Notes: generated by a model not told the origin, from the sequence alone. 64,000 bases of DNA from Rhynchonema sp. JSB1_4 (GCA_030248065.1 JASAMV010002353.1:1-64000); one strand, 5' to 3'; counted from the first letter of the stretch, positions 13,340 through 24,587 are shown. Program-made: numbers and translations.

Positions 13340-16300
13340 GTATGTATGTACTAACCGGTTATCGCTGTTGGCTGGTAAGACATTTTTCTACACATCACAG
13401 AACAGGCTTATACTAATGTAGTCTGCACATGTTTCGTGCTACAGTAATTGAACGACGTAGTCTATACCTGCAAACAGCACTGCCCAATCCAATATTCATC
13501 TCTCAGGTATTGAGGTGACCGAGGAACAAGGAGAAGAACTGGAGCCGCACCGTCACCGAATGCGACCAAAAGTCCGAACAATGTCTGGACTCGGAGACTT
13601 GCCAGGGTTGGTGTTTTGGGTTATGTTGTCAGCTCAGGGCGTCATCTTTCGTCGTCAATTCACTTTTGGTGCCATGTATAAATTTCTCTGCTTAAAGGTG
13701 CTGGTTAACAACCCTTCGACCGCGCTTGATCTTGGGGGGTAGTATATATAAACAAAGTTTGGACATCGTGTTACTCGACCCTAATCTGGTGAGCCGATTG
13801 GTTGCTTCCTGATGTTTCACGGCCACGTTGAAGTTTGCCCCTCGTGAAAAAAACCGAAAAAATTTGAAACGCTGCTGTGACACGAATAGGCTGTTTCAAA
13901 GTTTGACACTAGAGTGACAGCAACCTCCAACAGTGTGCCGAAAACCGCAATGCACAATAGCTGTTGAAACGTCCGCATTGCTGAATAAAAAAATAAAAGG
14001 TTTCAAAAACCTGGCCATTTTTTGTTAGGATTTTCTACTCGTATAATTTTAAGCATCTGTGGTGAATGAAATAAGTTGTCAATTACAAATAAAAATCCTC
14101 TAATTATCAAGTTTTTTGTTTGTGCTCCCCAGTTTTCAAAACCCTACACAGTTCACACAATGTTTACCACAACATGCGCAAGGCAGCCATTCCACAGCGC
14201 ACACCCAACGACAACACACAGCCGGCACAGCGACAACACAGTAATGTTTCAGCTGGCAAGCTTTGTTGTGTGTGTGCGCTGTGGAATGGCTGCCTTGCGC
14301 TGTTGTGGTAAACATTGTGTGAGCTGTGTAGGGTTTTGAAAGCTGGGGAGCACAAACAAAAAAACTTGATAATTAGAGGATTTTTATTTGTAATTGACAA
14401 CTTATTTCATTCACCACAGTGCTTAAAATTATACGAGTAGAAAATCCTAACAAAAAATGGCCAGGTTTTTGAAACCTTTTATTTTTTTATTCAACAATGC
14501 GGACGTTTCAACAGCTATTGTGCATTGCGGTTTTCGGCACACTGTTGGAGGTTGCTGTCACTCTAGTGTCAAACTTTGAAACAGCCTATTCGTGTCACAG
14601 CAGCGTTTCAAATTTTTTTCGGTTTTGTTCACGAGGGGCAAACTTCAACGTGGCCGTGAAACATCAGGAAGCAACCAATCGGCTCACCAGATTAGGGTCG
14701 AGTAACACGATGTCCAAACTTTGTTTATATATACTACCCCCCAAGATCAACGCGGTCGAAGGGTTGTTAACCAGCACCTTTAACTTGACGACTAGAAACA
14801 CATGTTCACTAGCCTGAGCCTCATGCAATATGATATAACAACGGACAACATGTATCTATCTGTACTCCAGATGTATGTGACTGCGTGGCCGAAACTTGCC
14901 CAAATATGGTGGCTGTGTTCGGGAACCTCGGCATTCAACGCGAAGGTTGGCGCTTGTACTTTTGTAGTGCTCGTGCTCAGTGTTCAGTTGTATGCGATCT
15001 TTCATACACCGGTTCAACATGCAAACAACGGTCGTGTGTGATAGTGGGTTATTAAAGGGATATATGACTCAACCAATCTCAGTGAAACTCGGCACGGTGA
15101 CTGGGCTTGGCCAAAAAATTTTCCCATATCAACTCCCTGCCTGTGCTCGAATGGCCGAAAGGTAAAAAATTTTGACCCCGCCTCCGCACCTTGAAATTAA
15201 AATATCGATCTGTTTCGCGTGTCCTTAGTGTACTGTCTGGTCACAAATGTTCCATAAGCGCCTTGGCTCTAATCTAAGACCATATTCATTTTTTGGCACT
15301 ACCACCAGCTCGTGGTATTTTGCCAAAACGGCGTAAATTTTTTATCGTTGTATTTTTGGGCCACATAGAAAGCACACAGAGACTTACTATTATAAAGCAG
15401 ACAAAAAAGCCCATTTGTCACGCAATGCAAGCGATCAATTTCCCAAAGTTTCGACAAAACCTCGCTCAACTGTGCGGAGCCTCGCAACTTTTGCCTTTTT
15501 CTGGAGACCTCAAGCACATTTCAATGTCGTATTTTCCTATTTTAATAACAATGTACCGATGAGATATATGGCACGCCAGATAATACAAATATAATTCTTG
15601 TTAATTATGTGCAACTGTATCCTTACAGGTATAATTATACGAGCAATAAATGAATTTTATACAAGACGCATAATTTTGGCAACTTTTCGTTTCCGTCATA
15701 TTTGTAGACTGCCAATAGTGGTGACGGAACTGTGGAATTTACCGTCCGGTGAAGACCAATCATTATTGTTGTTTATCGATCAAAAGCCAAAATTCTAGCT
15801 CTAACGTATCTTGAGAAAAGTCGTGTTCATTGAGGTCCATGCGTTGGACTTAGAAATACAGCCGGACTTATAACCGGACTAGCGTGTAGGGTGCCTTCAT
15901 TTGAACGACTTCTGCCCCAAGATGCGTTAGAGCTAGAATTTTCGATTTTTTTCGATAAACAACAACAACGCTGGGCTTCATCGGATGGCAAATGCCATAA
16001 TTCCGTTACAACAACCTAAAAATATGACGGAAGCGAAAATTTGCCAAAATTATGAATTTGGCGTAAGGCTCATTTATTGATCGTGCCCTGAGGATACAGA
16101 TGAGCCAACCTAGATTTGCACATAATTAACATCAATTAAAACGGTACACTAAGAACATGCGAAACAGATCGATACTTTAATTTTAAGATGCCCAGGTAGG
16201 GTAAAAATTCGTTACCTTTCGGCCCTCCGGGTTCAGACAGGGAGCTGACATGGGAAAAAATTTCTTGGTCGTGAGTATTTTTTGGACCAAGCCCTGTGCC

Positions 16301-19300
16301 AAGTTCCATTGAGATTTGGTTACGGTCGCGTACATATGCCGGGGAGCCTTTAATGCAAGCCAAGCCCGCGGTTGCAGCACTGGTCGAGGAATGCGTGTTC
16401 GAGTGTGACGCCGGTGATTCCGAGTACTACGAAGACGACGACGAATTTTATGACCTAGACGAAGATGACATGACCGGAGACGAAGTCTATGAGAGAAAAC
16501 GTTGGTGTGGCACTGGGTTCACGCCTGCTTGCGGGTGTTTCGTTGAATTTGAGTGGTTATTTTTTAGCACTACCTAAAGCTCTGACGGACGCGCCACTAA
16601 ATGGGCACGACTTCAATTTTATGGGGTTTGCGTATATTTGGTGAATGATACACAATCATGATGAACGTAACTTAGAGTCGTGATAACTTAGTTGTGATTA
16701 ATGAATTCCATCATTCCAATCACTCACCGCACTGCTGTACATCAGTTGGTGTTTGTTAGATGCGTATGTATGTATTGACAGCGTATGTATGTCGTGAGAA
16801 TATTCACCACGTCTCCATATTCGCAACAAAAGAAAAGATGAACGAATGACCAATATAGAGCATTGGATGCGTGCCCCATTTTCGTCAACGATGTGCTTGT
16901 GCCGGTCGTTGTTACAGGCCACCGCAAGACCAACTGGAAATTCGGAGGGATGAAGAGCACGGGCAAGTTGTTCAATCGATACAAGCCATCAACCAAGGGT
17001 CGCTTCGGTCGACCATCAAAACTGCCGAGGTTGCCGGGAAAGCGCTTCCCCAAGCCGCCCAGATTGCCCGGAAAGCGATTTAAGCCTCCGGGAAAGGCCC
17101 CGTTCCAACCCGTTCCGAAACTTCCCGGCAAGGCTTTCAACAAACCCCCATCTTCCAAGTCGGCCGGCTCTTTGCTGTCTGGCGGCATGCAGGTGGGTTA
17201 ACTCAGATGTAGCAAGTTATGTAGCAAACGAACAGCCCTGATTCTAAGGCCGCATTCACAACGCAAAAAGCGGATTAGCGGATCTGCGGATTAGCGAGCG
17301 AGCAACTTTTCACACCCGCTAATCCGCTGAATGGTGTGAATGCGGCCCAAGCAGGGAAGGCACTGATCGTCCGACGAATAACTCTTCAGCCGCTTATAGT
17401 TAGCTCGTCAACGAATATGCCCAACATTAGAGCCAGCATTATACTAAGTGTGTTGACGACGGTTGGCGATAGGCGTTGCCAAACTACCAGAGTCTATTTA
17501 TAGTTGTTTGCATTCTCGGATGAAACTGTCATTAAAGAGGCTCCGCCATATATACGCGACCGAAACCAATCTCAATGAAACTTGGCACCGTAAGTGGGCT
17601 TGGTCCAAAACACTCACGGCCAAGAAAATTTTTCCCCATATCAGCTCCCTGTCTGAGCCAGGAGGGCTAAAAGTAAAAAATTTTGACCCTACCTCAGCAC
17701 CTTAAAATTAAAATATCGATCTGTTTCGCACATTGTTTGTGTGCAGTTTGTTCACAAATTTTTCATAAACGCCTTGGGTCTAATTTAGAACCATATTCAC
17801 TTTTTTGGCACTACCACAGCTCGCGCTATTTTGCCAAAACCACGGAAATTTTCGAAGAAAAATTTTCCGTTGTATTTTCCGGTCACATAGAAAGCACACA
17901 AAGTTTTTATATAAGGTAGGCAAGAAAGCCCGTATATCATGCTATTCAGGCGATCAATGACTAATTTTCCACCGCTGATAAGTTTCGACAAAAGCTCGCT
18001 CAACTGTGATGAACCTCAACTTTTTTGCCATTTTCTGTGGATCCCAAGCACACTTCTATCTCATATTTTCCTATTTTAGTAACAATGTACCGAGGTGATA
18101 TATGGCACGCTAGATAGTAAAAATATAATTGTTGTTAATTATGTGCAAATCTAGGTTGGTCCAGCTGCATCCTTAGAGGTACGAGCAATAAATGAATTTT
18201 ACACAAAATTCATAATTTTAGCAAATTTTCACTTCCGTCATATTGTTAGCCTATCTACAGTTGGGTAGGAATTGTGGCTTTTGCTGTCCGATGAAGCCAA
18301 AACGTTATTGTTGTTTATCGATCAAAATTCAAAATTATAGCTCTAACGTATCTTGAGAAAAATCGTGTTAACTGAGGTCCATGCGTTGGACTTGGAACTA
18401 CAACCGGGCTTACAACAGGACCAGCGTCTGCGGTGCCTTCACTTAACATGATTTTTCTCAGGATACGTTAGAACTAGAATTTTGGATTTTGATCGATAAA
18501 CAACAACAACGTTGGGGCTTCATCGGACAGCAAAGGCCACAAATCCGTCACAAACGTAGGTAGGCTAAAAATATGACGGAAGTGAAAATTTGCTAAAATT
18601 ATGAATTTTGTGTAAAACTCATTTATTGCTCGTACCTCCAAGGATGCAGCTGGACCAACCTAGATTTGCACATAATTAACAACAATTATATTTTTACTAT
18701 CTAGCGTGCCATATATCACCTCGGTACATTGTTACTAAAATAGGAAAATATGAGATAGAACTGTGCTTGGGATCCACAGAAAATGGCAAAAAAGTTGAGG
18801 TTCACCACAGTTGAGCGAGCTTTTGTCGAAACTTATCAGCGGTGGAAAATTAGTCATTGATCGCCTGAATAGCATGATATACGGGCTTTCTTGCCTACCT
18901 TATATAAAAACTCTGTGTGCTTTCTATGTGACCGGAAAATACAACGGAAAATTTTTCTTCGAAAATTTCCGTGGTTTTGGCAAAATAGCGCGAGCTGTGG
19001 TAGTGCCAAAAAAGTGAATATGGTTCTAAATTAGACCCAGGGCGTTTATGAAAAATTTGTGAACAAACTGCACACAAACAATACGCGAAACAGATCGATA
19101 TTTTAATTTTAAGGTGCTGAGGTAGGGTCAAAATTTTTTACCTTTTAGCCCTCCTGGCTCAGACAGGGAGCTAATATGGGAAAAAATTTTCGTGGCCGTG
19201 AGTGTTTTGGACCAAGCCCACTTACGGTGCCAAGTCTCATTGAGATTGGTTTCGGTCGCATATATATGGCGGAGACCCTTTAAAGTCGGCGCTGAATTGT

Positions 19301-22300
19301 ACCAAATCGCTAAGTTTCACCTACACACGTATACCTAAACAATATTTTCAAAGCACCACACTTTGGAACTCTCGCTCGACCCTCCGTCATAAGCAGTCTT
19401 TGCATGTGCTGAAAAAGTTCTTTTCAAATGGATATTTGTACTATGCACGGCTTGCAAAAGTTTTGGTCATTGATACGGTAAAGGCCCCAGCTGTACCTTG
19501 TTGCTTGTTTTCTCTAAGAACAGGGAACAAATTTTCGCATGGTACAGTAACTGCGACTTCCTATCAGCGTGTGAGAATTTGTTCCATATGTTCTTTCAGA
19601 GAACGAAGCATAGTATATGTAATTAGTCAAAGTCCTTGTACATAACAGGTTGCAAGTCTGGCGGTCGGAGCTGCCGGCGTGGGAGCGACGATCTACAGTG
19701 CATTGGCGGGCAAGGAGGCAGCCCAGATTCAAGCAACGGCCATGAAACAACCACATCAGCAAGTGGCCGGTACGTTACGCACAAGTTTCATCTCCAAACA
19801 CGTTTTATGACAACGTTTTCCTAATCGTATTTTGAAAAACTCAAACATCTCGAGCGTTCAATACTGTACAAGAATGTAGCTTATAGTACTGTGGTCAAAT
19901 CACGTCGTCAATATTGTCAATATTCTCAATGAAACATGGCACCGTAAGTGGGCTTTGTCGAAAACACTCACGGCCAAGAAAATTTTTTCCATTTCAGCTA
20001 CCTGTCTGAGCCAGGAGGGCTGAAAGGTACAAAATTTTGACCCTATCTCAGCACCTTTAAATTAAAATATCGATCTGTTGCGCATGTTCTTAGCGTGCAG
20101 TTTGATCACAAATCTTTCAAAGACGCCTTGGCACTAATTTAGAAAACGTTCACTTTTTTGGCACTACCACAGCTCGCGCAATTTTGAAAAAATTTTCCGT
20201 TGTATTTTTGGGTCACATGGAAAGCACACAGAGTTTTTATGTATAGTAGGCAAAAAAGCCCGTATTTCATGCTATTCAAGCGATCAATGACCAATTTTCC
20301 ACCTTTGATAAGTTTCGACAAAAGCTCACTCAACTGTGGTGAACCTCAACTTTTTCCCTTTTTCTGGGGACCCCAAGCACCTTTCTATCACATACATTCC
20401 TATTTTAACAACAATGTACCGAGGTGATATATGGCACGCCAGATAGTAAGAACATAATTGTTGTTAGTTATGTGCAAATCTAGATTGGTCCATCTGCATC
20501 CTAGCGGAGGTACAAGCAATTGATGAATTTTACACAAAATTCACAATTTTAGCAAATTTTCGCTTTCGTCATATTTTTTTGCTTACTTACAGTTGTGACG
20601 GAATTGTGGCCTTTACTGTCCGATGAAGCCCCAACATTATTGTTGTTTATCGATCAAATTTCAAAATTACAGCTCTGACGTACCTATCTAAAGAAAAATC
20701 GTGTTAATTGAGGTCCATGCGTTGGACTTTGAACCACAACCGGGCTTATAACCGGACAAGGGCATGCACATAATCTATACTACTAAAACAGGGAGACGTA
20801 TGTATGTGTGTTATGTGGCCCCCTCGGAAGGGCGGACGGGTCAATTTTCACGGGTAGCTTTGGGTATGCTAACGGGTCTCCGGGGGGGAGGGGGGCACGG
20901 CACGGACGCGGCGCTGTAGCCGGGCCGTAGGCACGGGCCCCGTCTAGTTAACAACAATATTATGTTCTTACTATCTTGCGTACCATATGTATATCACCTC
21001 GGTACATTGTTGCCACAATAGGAAGATATGAAATAGAAGTGTGCTTGGAGTCCCCAGAAAAAGGGAAAAAAGTTGAGGTTCACCACAGTTGAGCGAGCTT
21101 TTTTCGAATCTTATCAGTGGTGGAAATTGGTCATTGATCGCTTTAATAGCATGATATACGGGCTTTTTGCCTACTATATATAAAAACTCTGTGTGCTTTT
21201 CATGTGACCCAAAAATACAACGGAAAATTTTTTTCGAAAATTTACGTGGTTTTGGCAACATAACGCGAGCTGTGGTAGTGCCAAGAAAAGTGAACGTGGT
21301 TCTAAATTAGTACCAAGACATCTATGGAAGATTTGTGATCAAACGGCACGCTAAGAACATGCGAAACAGATCGATACTTTAATTTAAAGGTGCCGAGGTA
21401 GGGTCAAAATTTTTTACCATTCAGCCCTCCTGGCCCATACAGGGAGCTGATATGGGAAAAAGACTTTCTTAGCCGTGAGTGTTTTGGACCAAGCCCACTT
21501 GTGGTGCCAGGTCTCATTGAGATTGGTTTCGGTCGCATATATATGGCGGAGACCTTTTAAATTACAGTGTAAGTTGAAACTTCTGATGTCTGGTGGTTTT
21601 ACAGCCAACTCACCGGCAGCAAAGGCGAAACCGAATGGACAGTCGCCATGCAGGATCCCCGAAGACGGTAAATTTGCTTCTGAGTTCGTGCTCATACCTA
21701 AACTTATGGTGAGAGAAACGATATCGATCCAAAAACTGGTTGGGTGCGTGCCATATAGTTTGTTTAGGGCGCCCTTAGTCATAGTGGAAAATGGAAATGG
21801 AAATGCAAAAAATAATCTATGTCCAAGTTTTCCATTTCCATTTCCAATATGACTAAGGGCATACTGGAAATGGAAATGGAAATGAAATAAAACATTTACT
21901 GCAGCAGCCATGTTTTGATATGTGACAAGAACATTTTCTGTTCCACTCAATTCTCGGCCGCTGATTGGTCAAACTTCACACAGAAAATGTTTTGTTTCAT
22001 TTCCATTTTCCATTTCCAGTATGCCCTTAGTCATATTGGAAATGGAAATGGAAAACTTGGACATAGAATATTTTTTGCATTTCCATTTCCATTTTCCACT
22101 ATGACTAAGGGCGCCCTTAGACAAGTTATTATAGGTGCAAATTGCATCTATGTGGAACTCACATTTTGCACCCAGAGTACCCAAAAAGAGGGCAAAATAA
22201 GCAAATTTGTACAAACGCTGCTAACATGAATATTTTTCATGCGCAGAATTCCGAAAATCAGTCGGAGAAACACTGAAAAACCACTCAAACTTGTTGCAGC

Positions 22301-22516
22301 TCATGGGACGAAATACAAAGAGGCGCCAGACACATCGTCATGTTCGAACCCATACTGCATGAACGCCGACGGCCAATCATGGGCTCCGGCAGCGCTGTGC
22401 TGTGACCCCAATCACACGTACCCTGACACGAAGCCTACGATGTACGCTCCCAATTTGGCGTGTATGACGGGAGGGGCTACAGGACGACATCGTCATCATC
22501 TTTTCTTTCATTAAGC
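13237..22516 (+). CDS. multi-exon gene for an unrecognised secreted acidic/basic, Cys-containing protein
   Basis: I do not recognise this family. Exons by splice site and phase: 13237-13339, 13507-about 13668 (3' end uncertain), 14871-14945, 16378-16500, 16918-17192, 19649-19769, 21605-21667, and a last exon from 22247. Phases agree throughout except that exon 2's donor is a choice and the last exon's frame is uncertain. The protein is about 345 residues if the splice phase is followed (stop at 22360-22362). Residues 1-20 are a clear signal peptide (MQKALKCLLLCLAAAVMVQG). HRRHHDQENDDD follows, then a Cys module (VCDCVAETC, later EECVFEC), an acidic run (SEYYEDDDEFYDLDEDD), a basic stretch with four LPGK and PPGK motifs, a Gly/Ala hydrophobic segment (AVGAAGVGATIYSALAGK) and a polar tail. 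The charge blocks suggest an extracellular matrix or mineral/adhesive role, but that is only inference. Confidence 0.7.
13507..13668 (+). CDS. exon 2: acidic then His/Arg-rich segment, 3' end uncertain
   Basis: The acceptor TCTCTCAG precedes G|GTATTGAGG, giving GIEVTEEQGEELEPHRHRMR in phase with exon 1. The next exon needs a phase-1 donor. The only one keeping the frame is TTTTG|GTGCC after 13668, which is weak. The nearer donor TTG|GTGTTT after 13612 would need an unseen small exon. Confidence 0.6.
13696..14779. mobile_element. foldback element with TTAA target duplication (piggyBac-like MITE)
   Basis: AGGTGCTGGTTAACAACCCT at the left is mirrored at the right, and inverted arms of about 500 bp continue almost to the centre. 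TTAA is directly repeated at 13692-13695 and 14780-14783. It lies in the intron between exons 2 and 3. No transposase is encoded. A TA duplication inside TTAA cannot be excluded. Confidence 0.8.
14871..14945 (+). CDS. exon 3: CxC cysteine module
   Basis: The acceptor CTGTACTCCAG precedes ATGTATGTGACTGC. In phase 1 it reads DVCDCVAETCPNMVAVFGN and then LGIQRE, ending at GAAG|GTTGGC. The start and end phases match a phase-1 upstream exon and exon 4, which supports this short exon; no ATG-initiated ORF shows it. Confidence 0.65.
15056..16349. mobile_element. TTAA-flanked inverted-repeat element, family P copy 1
   Basis: TTAA occurs at 15052-15055 and 16350-16353. The ends AGGGATATATGACT... and (inverted) AGGCTCCCCGGCATATG are related to the family ends at 17536 and 19279. 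The interior is a long imperfect palindrome with GTCCATGCGTTGGACTT near the centre. It fills most of the intron before exon 4 and ends 28 bp before the exon. Confidence 0.8.
16378..16500 (+). CDS. exon 4: CxxxC and acidic Tyr/Asp-rich segment
   Basis: The acceptor GGTTGCAG is followed by ALVEECVFECDAGDS and then SEYYEDDDEFYDLDEDDMTG, ending ERK with donor C|GTTGGT (phase 1). The other two frames contain stops or need the wrong phase. The run has about 17 acidic residues and several Tyr. Confidence 0.75.
16918..17192 (+). CDS. exon 5: basic Pro-Gly-Lys repeats
   Basis: The acceptor TTGTTACAG gives HRKTNWKFGGMKSTGKLFNR, followed by repeated LPGKRF / LPGKAF / PPGK motifs and a Ser/Gly-rich end (SSKSAGSLLSGGMQ). 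The donor is CAG|GTGGGT, phase 0. The exon carries a very strong net positive charge, opposite to exon 4. Confidence 0.8.
17536..19279. mobile_element. palindromic TTAA-flanked element, family P copy 2
   Basis: The ends AGAGGCTCCGCCATATATAC and (inverted) AGGGTCTCCGCCATATATAT carry a direct TTAA at 17532-17535 and 19280-19283. The two halves are almost perfect inverted copies meeting near 18400, so ORFs such as 17797-18003 and 18811-19017 are the same peptide. It lies within the intron after exon 5. Confidence 0.85.
19649..19769 (+). CDS. exon 6: Gly/Ala-rich hydrophobic segment
   Basis: The acceptor CATAACAG opens VASLAVGAAGVGATIYSALA and then GKEAAQIQATAMKQPHQQVA, with donor G|GTACGTT (phase 1). 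The hydrophobic stretch of about 18 residues with spaced Gly could be a membrane-associating or self-assembling segment. Confidence 0.75.
19917..21556. mobile_element. family P copy 3, left-truncated and interrupted by a Helitron
   Basis: It starts inside the left end (CTCAATGAAACATGGCACCG) and ends at the family right tip (GGCGGAGACCTT) before TTAA (21557-21560). Compared with copy 2, about 230 bp just past the centre are missing. The insert 20774-20947 interrupts it. It lies in the intron between exons 6 and 7. Confidence 0.75.
20774..20947. mobile_element. short non-autonomous Helitron-like insertion
   Basis: The 5' end is TCTATACTACTAAAACAGGG and the 3' end is a GC-rich hairpin (CCGGGCCGTAGGCACGGGCC) followed by CTAG. 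It sits between A and T with no target duplication. The matching family sequence at 18667 has the uninterrupted GCACATAATTAACAAC, confirming the A^T insertion point. These are the standard Helitron end rules (5' TC, 3' hairpin and CTRR). Confidence 0.75.
21605..21667 (+). CDS. exon 7: short polar segment
   Basis: The acceptor TTTTACAG and donor GACG|GTAAAT bound 63 nt. Following the splice phase gives ANSPAAKAKPNGQSPCRIPE. One alternative frame, QLTGSKGETEWTVAMQDPRR, would connect to the longer open frame of the last exon. Confidence 0.55.
21767..22116. mobile_element. palindromic MITE with TTA target duplication
   Basis: The ends GGGCGCCCTTAGTCATAG are inverted at the right, with TTA at 21764-21766 and 22117-22119. 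Both halves carry TGGAAATGGAAATGG runs. Harbinger-like by its 3-bp TTA duplication. It lies in the intron before the last exon. Confidence 0.8.
22247..22516 (+). CDS. last exon, reading frame uncertain
   Basis: The acceptor CATGCGCAG is clear. Continuing the splice phase gives a 38-codon tail ending in HRHVRTHTA with stop at 22360-22362. A different frame stays open to a TAA at about 22512-22514; it has five Cys (including CCDP) and ends GRHRHHLFFH, resembling the His-rich end of the 58915 gene. Which is used cannot be decided without transcript data. Confidence 0.5.
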
Positions 22517-22618
22517 ACTTCTAGGTGGCTACAGTTTGAGTTCTGTTGACATGACCGCCCAATACGTCACTATTCAATTGTGTAAGATAATCGCTGTGAA
22601 ACAGTGCATGTTAGTAAA

Positions 22619-22821
22619 ACTAAGGGTGGTAATGTCCGAAACCGTGTAAACGTTAGTTGGACGTGAAGGTCGAAACGGTGTAAGCTCGATGTAAACATGA
22701 AACATTCCACGTTTAACAGCAGGCGATGTTTCATGTTTACACCGAGCTTGCGCCAACCGTAACACCCAACTGAGTCAGTTGAACTGACGTTTATACTTAT
22801 TTCGAAAATTCCACCCAAAGA
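22619..22821. mobile_element. foldback MITE, GGGTGGAATTTTCGAAA family, copy 1
   Basis: The arms meet at a hairpin around GATGTAAACATGAAACATTC and its inverse, and the right tip reads TTTCGAAAATTCCACCC. Related in sequence and layout to 58544-58770. Confidence 0.7.
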
Positions 22822-23202
22822 CAAGCGCAGCGATGGGTCACTTCATTGTGGAGAGGGTAAACTGTTTGCCACACTGCTGCTGCAATTCACTATCACAAAA
22901 TTCTTGACTAACGTTCAACTGAAACAATTATAGGAATAGTTCACCTAGCAACGTTTTTGTGTTAAAACGCTCACTTATCAGTTTTCGAAGTAGATTCCCG
23001 ATGTTGTTTTTTCGGATAAACATATTTCTGCGCATGAATACAGTTCTGTTAAGTGCACGACAGATTTATGTGATCGGGTTTAGGACGTAGTGCAGAGTAC
23101 ATAGTTCTGTTTCGGATTGCTTGGTCACCTTAGTGGTCTCTCAAATAGATATTTGGTTTCCGTTATTCCCCAATAAAGCATATTCATTCAGGTTCAATGC
23201 AG
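22822..23202. other. no recognisable feature
   Basis: Unique-looking AT-rich sequence with no supported ORF or repeat. Confidence 0.4.
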
Positions 23203-23545
23203 TCCTTTGTTCTGAAACCGGGCTAAGCAAGTTTCAGTTACTTTGAGATTAAAACTGATAACCGTGCTTCGCTTACGCGCATCAATTTTTTCATTTTTTA
23301 ACATTGAAATCGATTACAATTTTATGGTGCTCCTCTGGTACTTAAGACTCGAACGCTTTTGAATCTGAATTCAGAGTAGTAAAAGCAATTACAAACTTAT
23401 GTAGCAGGCGACGGCTTCACAATTATAATCGATTTTAATCTTAAAAAAATGAAAAAATCGATGCGCGTACGCGAAACATAGTAGTTTTAACCTGAAAGTA
23501 ACTGAAACTCGATTGCTTTACCCAGTTTCAGAAAAAATGCTGTAC
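23203..23545. mobile_element. foldback repeat
   Basis: The left arm (TTTGTTCTGAAACCGGGCTA... GCGCATCAATTTTTTCATTT) is mirrored at 23402-23545 with moderate divergence, around a loop of about 80 bp. No target duplication could be read with confidence. Confidence 0.65.
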
Positions 23546-24027
23546 TTCACTGCTCTTTCAATTTCGAAACGTAGCACGAAACGCAATTACCAGTTCAATT
23601 GAAAATCACACAACCATTCTTGAAAACCACACTACGTTGTGTCATTAACCACACGATCTTCCCAGTGAGTGCAGTACCATGCAAGCAAGCGCAGTTATAA
23701 CAACAGAAGTAACAATCATAAGTTACGACGCTATTTTGTGAAACTTTGGAACAATAATGCATATGTATTTTCAAAGGAAAACAATTCCGAGTTTCCGCAT
23801 TTTTCAAAATTCATCTGGAAATTGGAATCCGGAGATATTTCCGAAAAACGCAGATGGTCTTCGCATCCGGAATACATATGTAGATCAACGTTCCTACATG
23901 GAAATATTTCCGGAGTCAAGATCAACCTACTGTAGGTCCGCCCTTATTGCAACAAAGCAAACAAAACATAAATAAACCTCAAAAACGATATCTGTAAATG
24001 AAGACTGGGTGTTTCACGACATATTTT
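23546..24027. other. mostly featureless; short inverted repeat at about 23815-23915
   Basis: GGAATCCGGAGATATTTCCG and GGAAATATTTCCGGAGTC form a weak inverted pair. The same CCGGAAATATTTCCGG theme appears at 46340-46527. No gene seen. Confidence 0.4.
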
Positions 24028-24030
24028 TTA

Positions 24031-24352
24031 GGCTGTGAGCAGATAAACGCGGAATGCGGAAATTGGTTAGCAGATAAACGCGGAATGGCTGATTTCTGCG
24101 CTCTCCGCATTCCGCGTTTATCTGCTGACCTTTGCGGAATGGTGCGTGCTTGGGTGACGATGACAACTTCCAGCGTGCTGACCTCAAAATGTTGCGTGTT
24201 AACGCAAACAGCGACTGAGAGGTTTGACCAAAAGCATAAATTTACTTGCAGGAATGCAGAATTCCGCAAAGTAAGCAGATAAACGCGAATGCGAATGCAG
24301 AAATGAATGCCGAATGCAGAAATCTGCCATTCCGCGTTTACTGCTCACAGCC
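24031..24352. mobile_element. MITE, GCAGATAAACGCGGAATGCG family, copy 2, TTA target duplication
   Basis: The ends GGCTGTGAGCAGATAAACGC and (inverted) GGCTGTGAGCAGTAAACGCG are flanked by TTA at 24028-24030 and 24353-24355. The core matches 11794-12088 with high identity. PIF/Harbinger-like by duplication length. Confidence 0.8.
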
Positions 24353-24587
24353 TTACAAGAGTGAATTTATACGACACGTTAATGTGTGTTTCATCCTCCA
24401 TGTAGATTGACACCCCTCAAGATCTCGGAAGTTGTGTGAAAAAGCCAGTTATCACGTGTTTGAATTCAAAATCAAGCAAAAACCCCAGCCTAATCAAAAC
24501 CTATAGAGTTGTTGTGTACCATCCATACTTCGAGCGCGTGACCAAAATTAACCCCACACATTTCTTCACAGTCACTTCGAAAACCGA

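Noticed and set aside
16863..16917. ATG-started beginning of the ORF that contains exon 5 (MDACPIFVNDVLVPVVVTG)
   Set aside because: A good acceptor at 16917 and the phase-1 donor of exon 4 show this part is intron.
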